Positions 15,602-16,091 of a DNA stretch of 16,091 nt are shown here, piece after piece. The stretch spans positions 1 through 16,091 of the forward strand of contig JASIJX010000132.1 of assembly GCA_030049955.1 (NCBI GenBank), in the 5' to 3' direction. The notes beneath the pieces are model-generated. The model had not been told where the DNA came from, made no database searches, and saw nothing but the letters and a program-made list of their open reading frames with translations. Origin of the DNA: Acidobacteriaceae bacterium (lineage in GTDB: Bacteria > Acidobacteriota > Terriglobia > Terriglobales > Acidobacteriaceae). The position numbers were made by a program, and so were the translations under genes. Numbering within the stretch: the stretch's first letter is position 1; each line of letters opens with the position of its first letter.

Positions 15602-15987
15602 AGAAATCCTCCCGCAAATCCGAATCTGTTCGCGGGCTCCATCATACCGTCCGACCCCCGAAGCCCGCTCCACTTTGGCCAAGCGAATTGGAGATTGCGA
15701 CAGATTTGCTTCTTCTCAGGCTGTCCAAAAAGAGACAGCCAATTCGCACGTGGGACCGGATCCAAATCTCGGCCCGATGCCCGAGGGAGCGCAGCTTCCC
15801 CACTAACATCTTCTGTCAGGATTTGTACGAACGTGGAGTGAATTGAGATTGGCCTCAGCGCTCCGGCTCCGGCTTCGCATTCTGTGGCGCGGTCTCCCAA
15901 AACATGTTAATCCAGATTCCATAAATCAACGATCGCGCTTACCTCAACTCGTCGGAACCCCGGACCGTCAAATCCGCCTGAAAAATC
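15602..15987. promoter_or_regulatory. Intergenic region with nested inverted repeats upstream of the isomerase gene
   Basis: 386 nt without a supportable gene. Two inverted repeats share bases: GCGAATTGG (15683-15691) with its exact complement CCAATTCGC (15739-15747), and a 7-bp hairpin GGCTGTC (15719-15725) with GACAGCC (15734-15740) and an 8-nt loop. They overlap at 15739-15740 and so would be mutually exclusive as RNA stems, or they could be operator half-sites. They lie 80-150 nt before the isomerase start. No convincing -35/-10 pair was found. Confidence 0.35.
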
Positions 15988-16091
15988 TCATTTAACCGCA
16001 TGACCCGGCTCAAAGGAGCGACCCGCCAAGGTCATCACTCCGGCCAGGCAAAGAACCGCCGCAGCGGTAATTGCCATGGAGGCAGCATAGG
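15988..16091 (-). CDS. C-terminal end of a membrane protein, probably an MFS transporter (cut by window edge)
   Basis: On the minus strand the frame enters from the right edge and ends in TGA at 15988-15990, giving 33 residues that begin 'YAASMAITAAAVLCLAGVMT' and end 'EPGHAVK'. This is one hydrophobic helix followed by a short hydrophilic tail, as at the end of major-facilitator proteins, where a last helix of small residues is followed by a basic or acidic tail. It is too short for a firm family call. It is in the same orientation as the isomerase gene 386 nt downstream, where a sugar importer would make sense. Confidence 0.5.
   Translation of the reverse strand, partial: YAASMAITAAAVLCLAGVMTLAGRSFEPGHAVK

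Noticed and set aside
15598..15900. 100-residue open frame on the minus strand between the isomerase-like gene and the membrane-protein end
   Set aside because: No ribosome site or recognisable motif; it overlaps the isomerase start region in another frame.
1..16091. CRISPR arrays, tRNA or rRNA genes, insertion sequences
   Set aside because: Looked for short regularly spaced repeats, transposase motifs and RNA gene signatures and saw none.

Overview
The window is about 16.1 kb of moderately GC-rich bacterial DNA that looks like an Acidobacteriota (Terriglobia-type) chromosome. Three family-level clues point there: an Oar-like TonB-dependent receptor with an N-terminal carboxypeptidase-regulatory domain, a decayed gene of the TIGR03435 family (largely confined to Acidobacteria), and Ig-like repeats plus a TonB C-terminal domain of the kind common in that phylum. 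The taxonomic call is inference from protein families; there is no rRNA here.

Layout, left to right. (1) 3-320 (+): C-terminal end of a probable glycoside hydrolase of the GHL6/beta-galactosidase-trimerisation type. (2) 531-4163 (-): a large protein joining a CpaE/MinD-like ATPase, a run of Ig-like repeats, one membrane helix and a periplasmic TonB C-terminal domain. (3) 4164-5380: a gene-poor stretch with a probable promoter for the preceding gene and a frameshifted, truncated TIGR03435 pseudogene. (4) 5381-9112 (+) and 9130-10587 (+): TonB-dependent outer-membrane receptor followed after 17 nt by a Tat-exported sulfatase, very likely one operon. (5) A hairpin at 10594-10629 between convergent genes. 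(6) 10678-12127 (-): an LsrG-like monooxygenase-fold protein and an iron-containing alcohol dehydrogenase, tightly coupled. (7) 12242-13669 (-): a membrane pseudokinase with a periplasmic SPOR domain. (8) 13967-15601 (-): an L-fucose/L-arabinose isomerase-fold protein. (9) 15988-16091 (-): the last residues of a membrane protein, probably an MFS transporter.

Taken together, receptor, sulfatase, glycosidase, sugar-isomerase-like protein, transporter and Fe-dependent dehydrogenase look like a locus for import and breakdown of a (possibly sulfated, possibly fucose-containing) glycan; that substrate is a hypothesis. The TonB fusion sits divergently from the receptor and could be an energiser for it. 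The two most unusual proteins are the ATPase-Ig-TonB fusion and the pseudokinase-SPOR protein, both of which connect an apparently regulatory cytoplasmic module to an envelope module through a single membrane helix.
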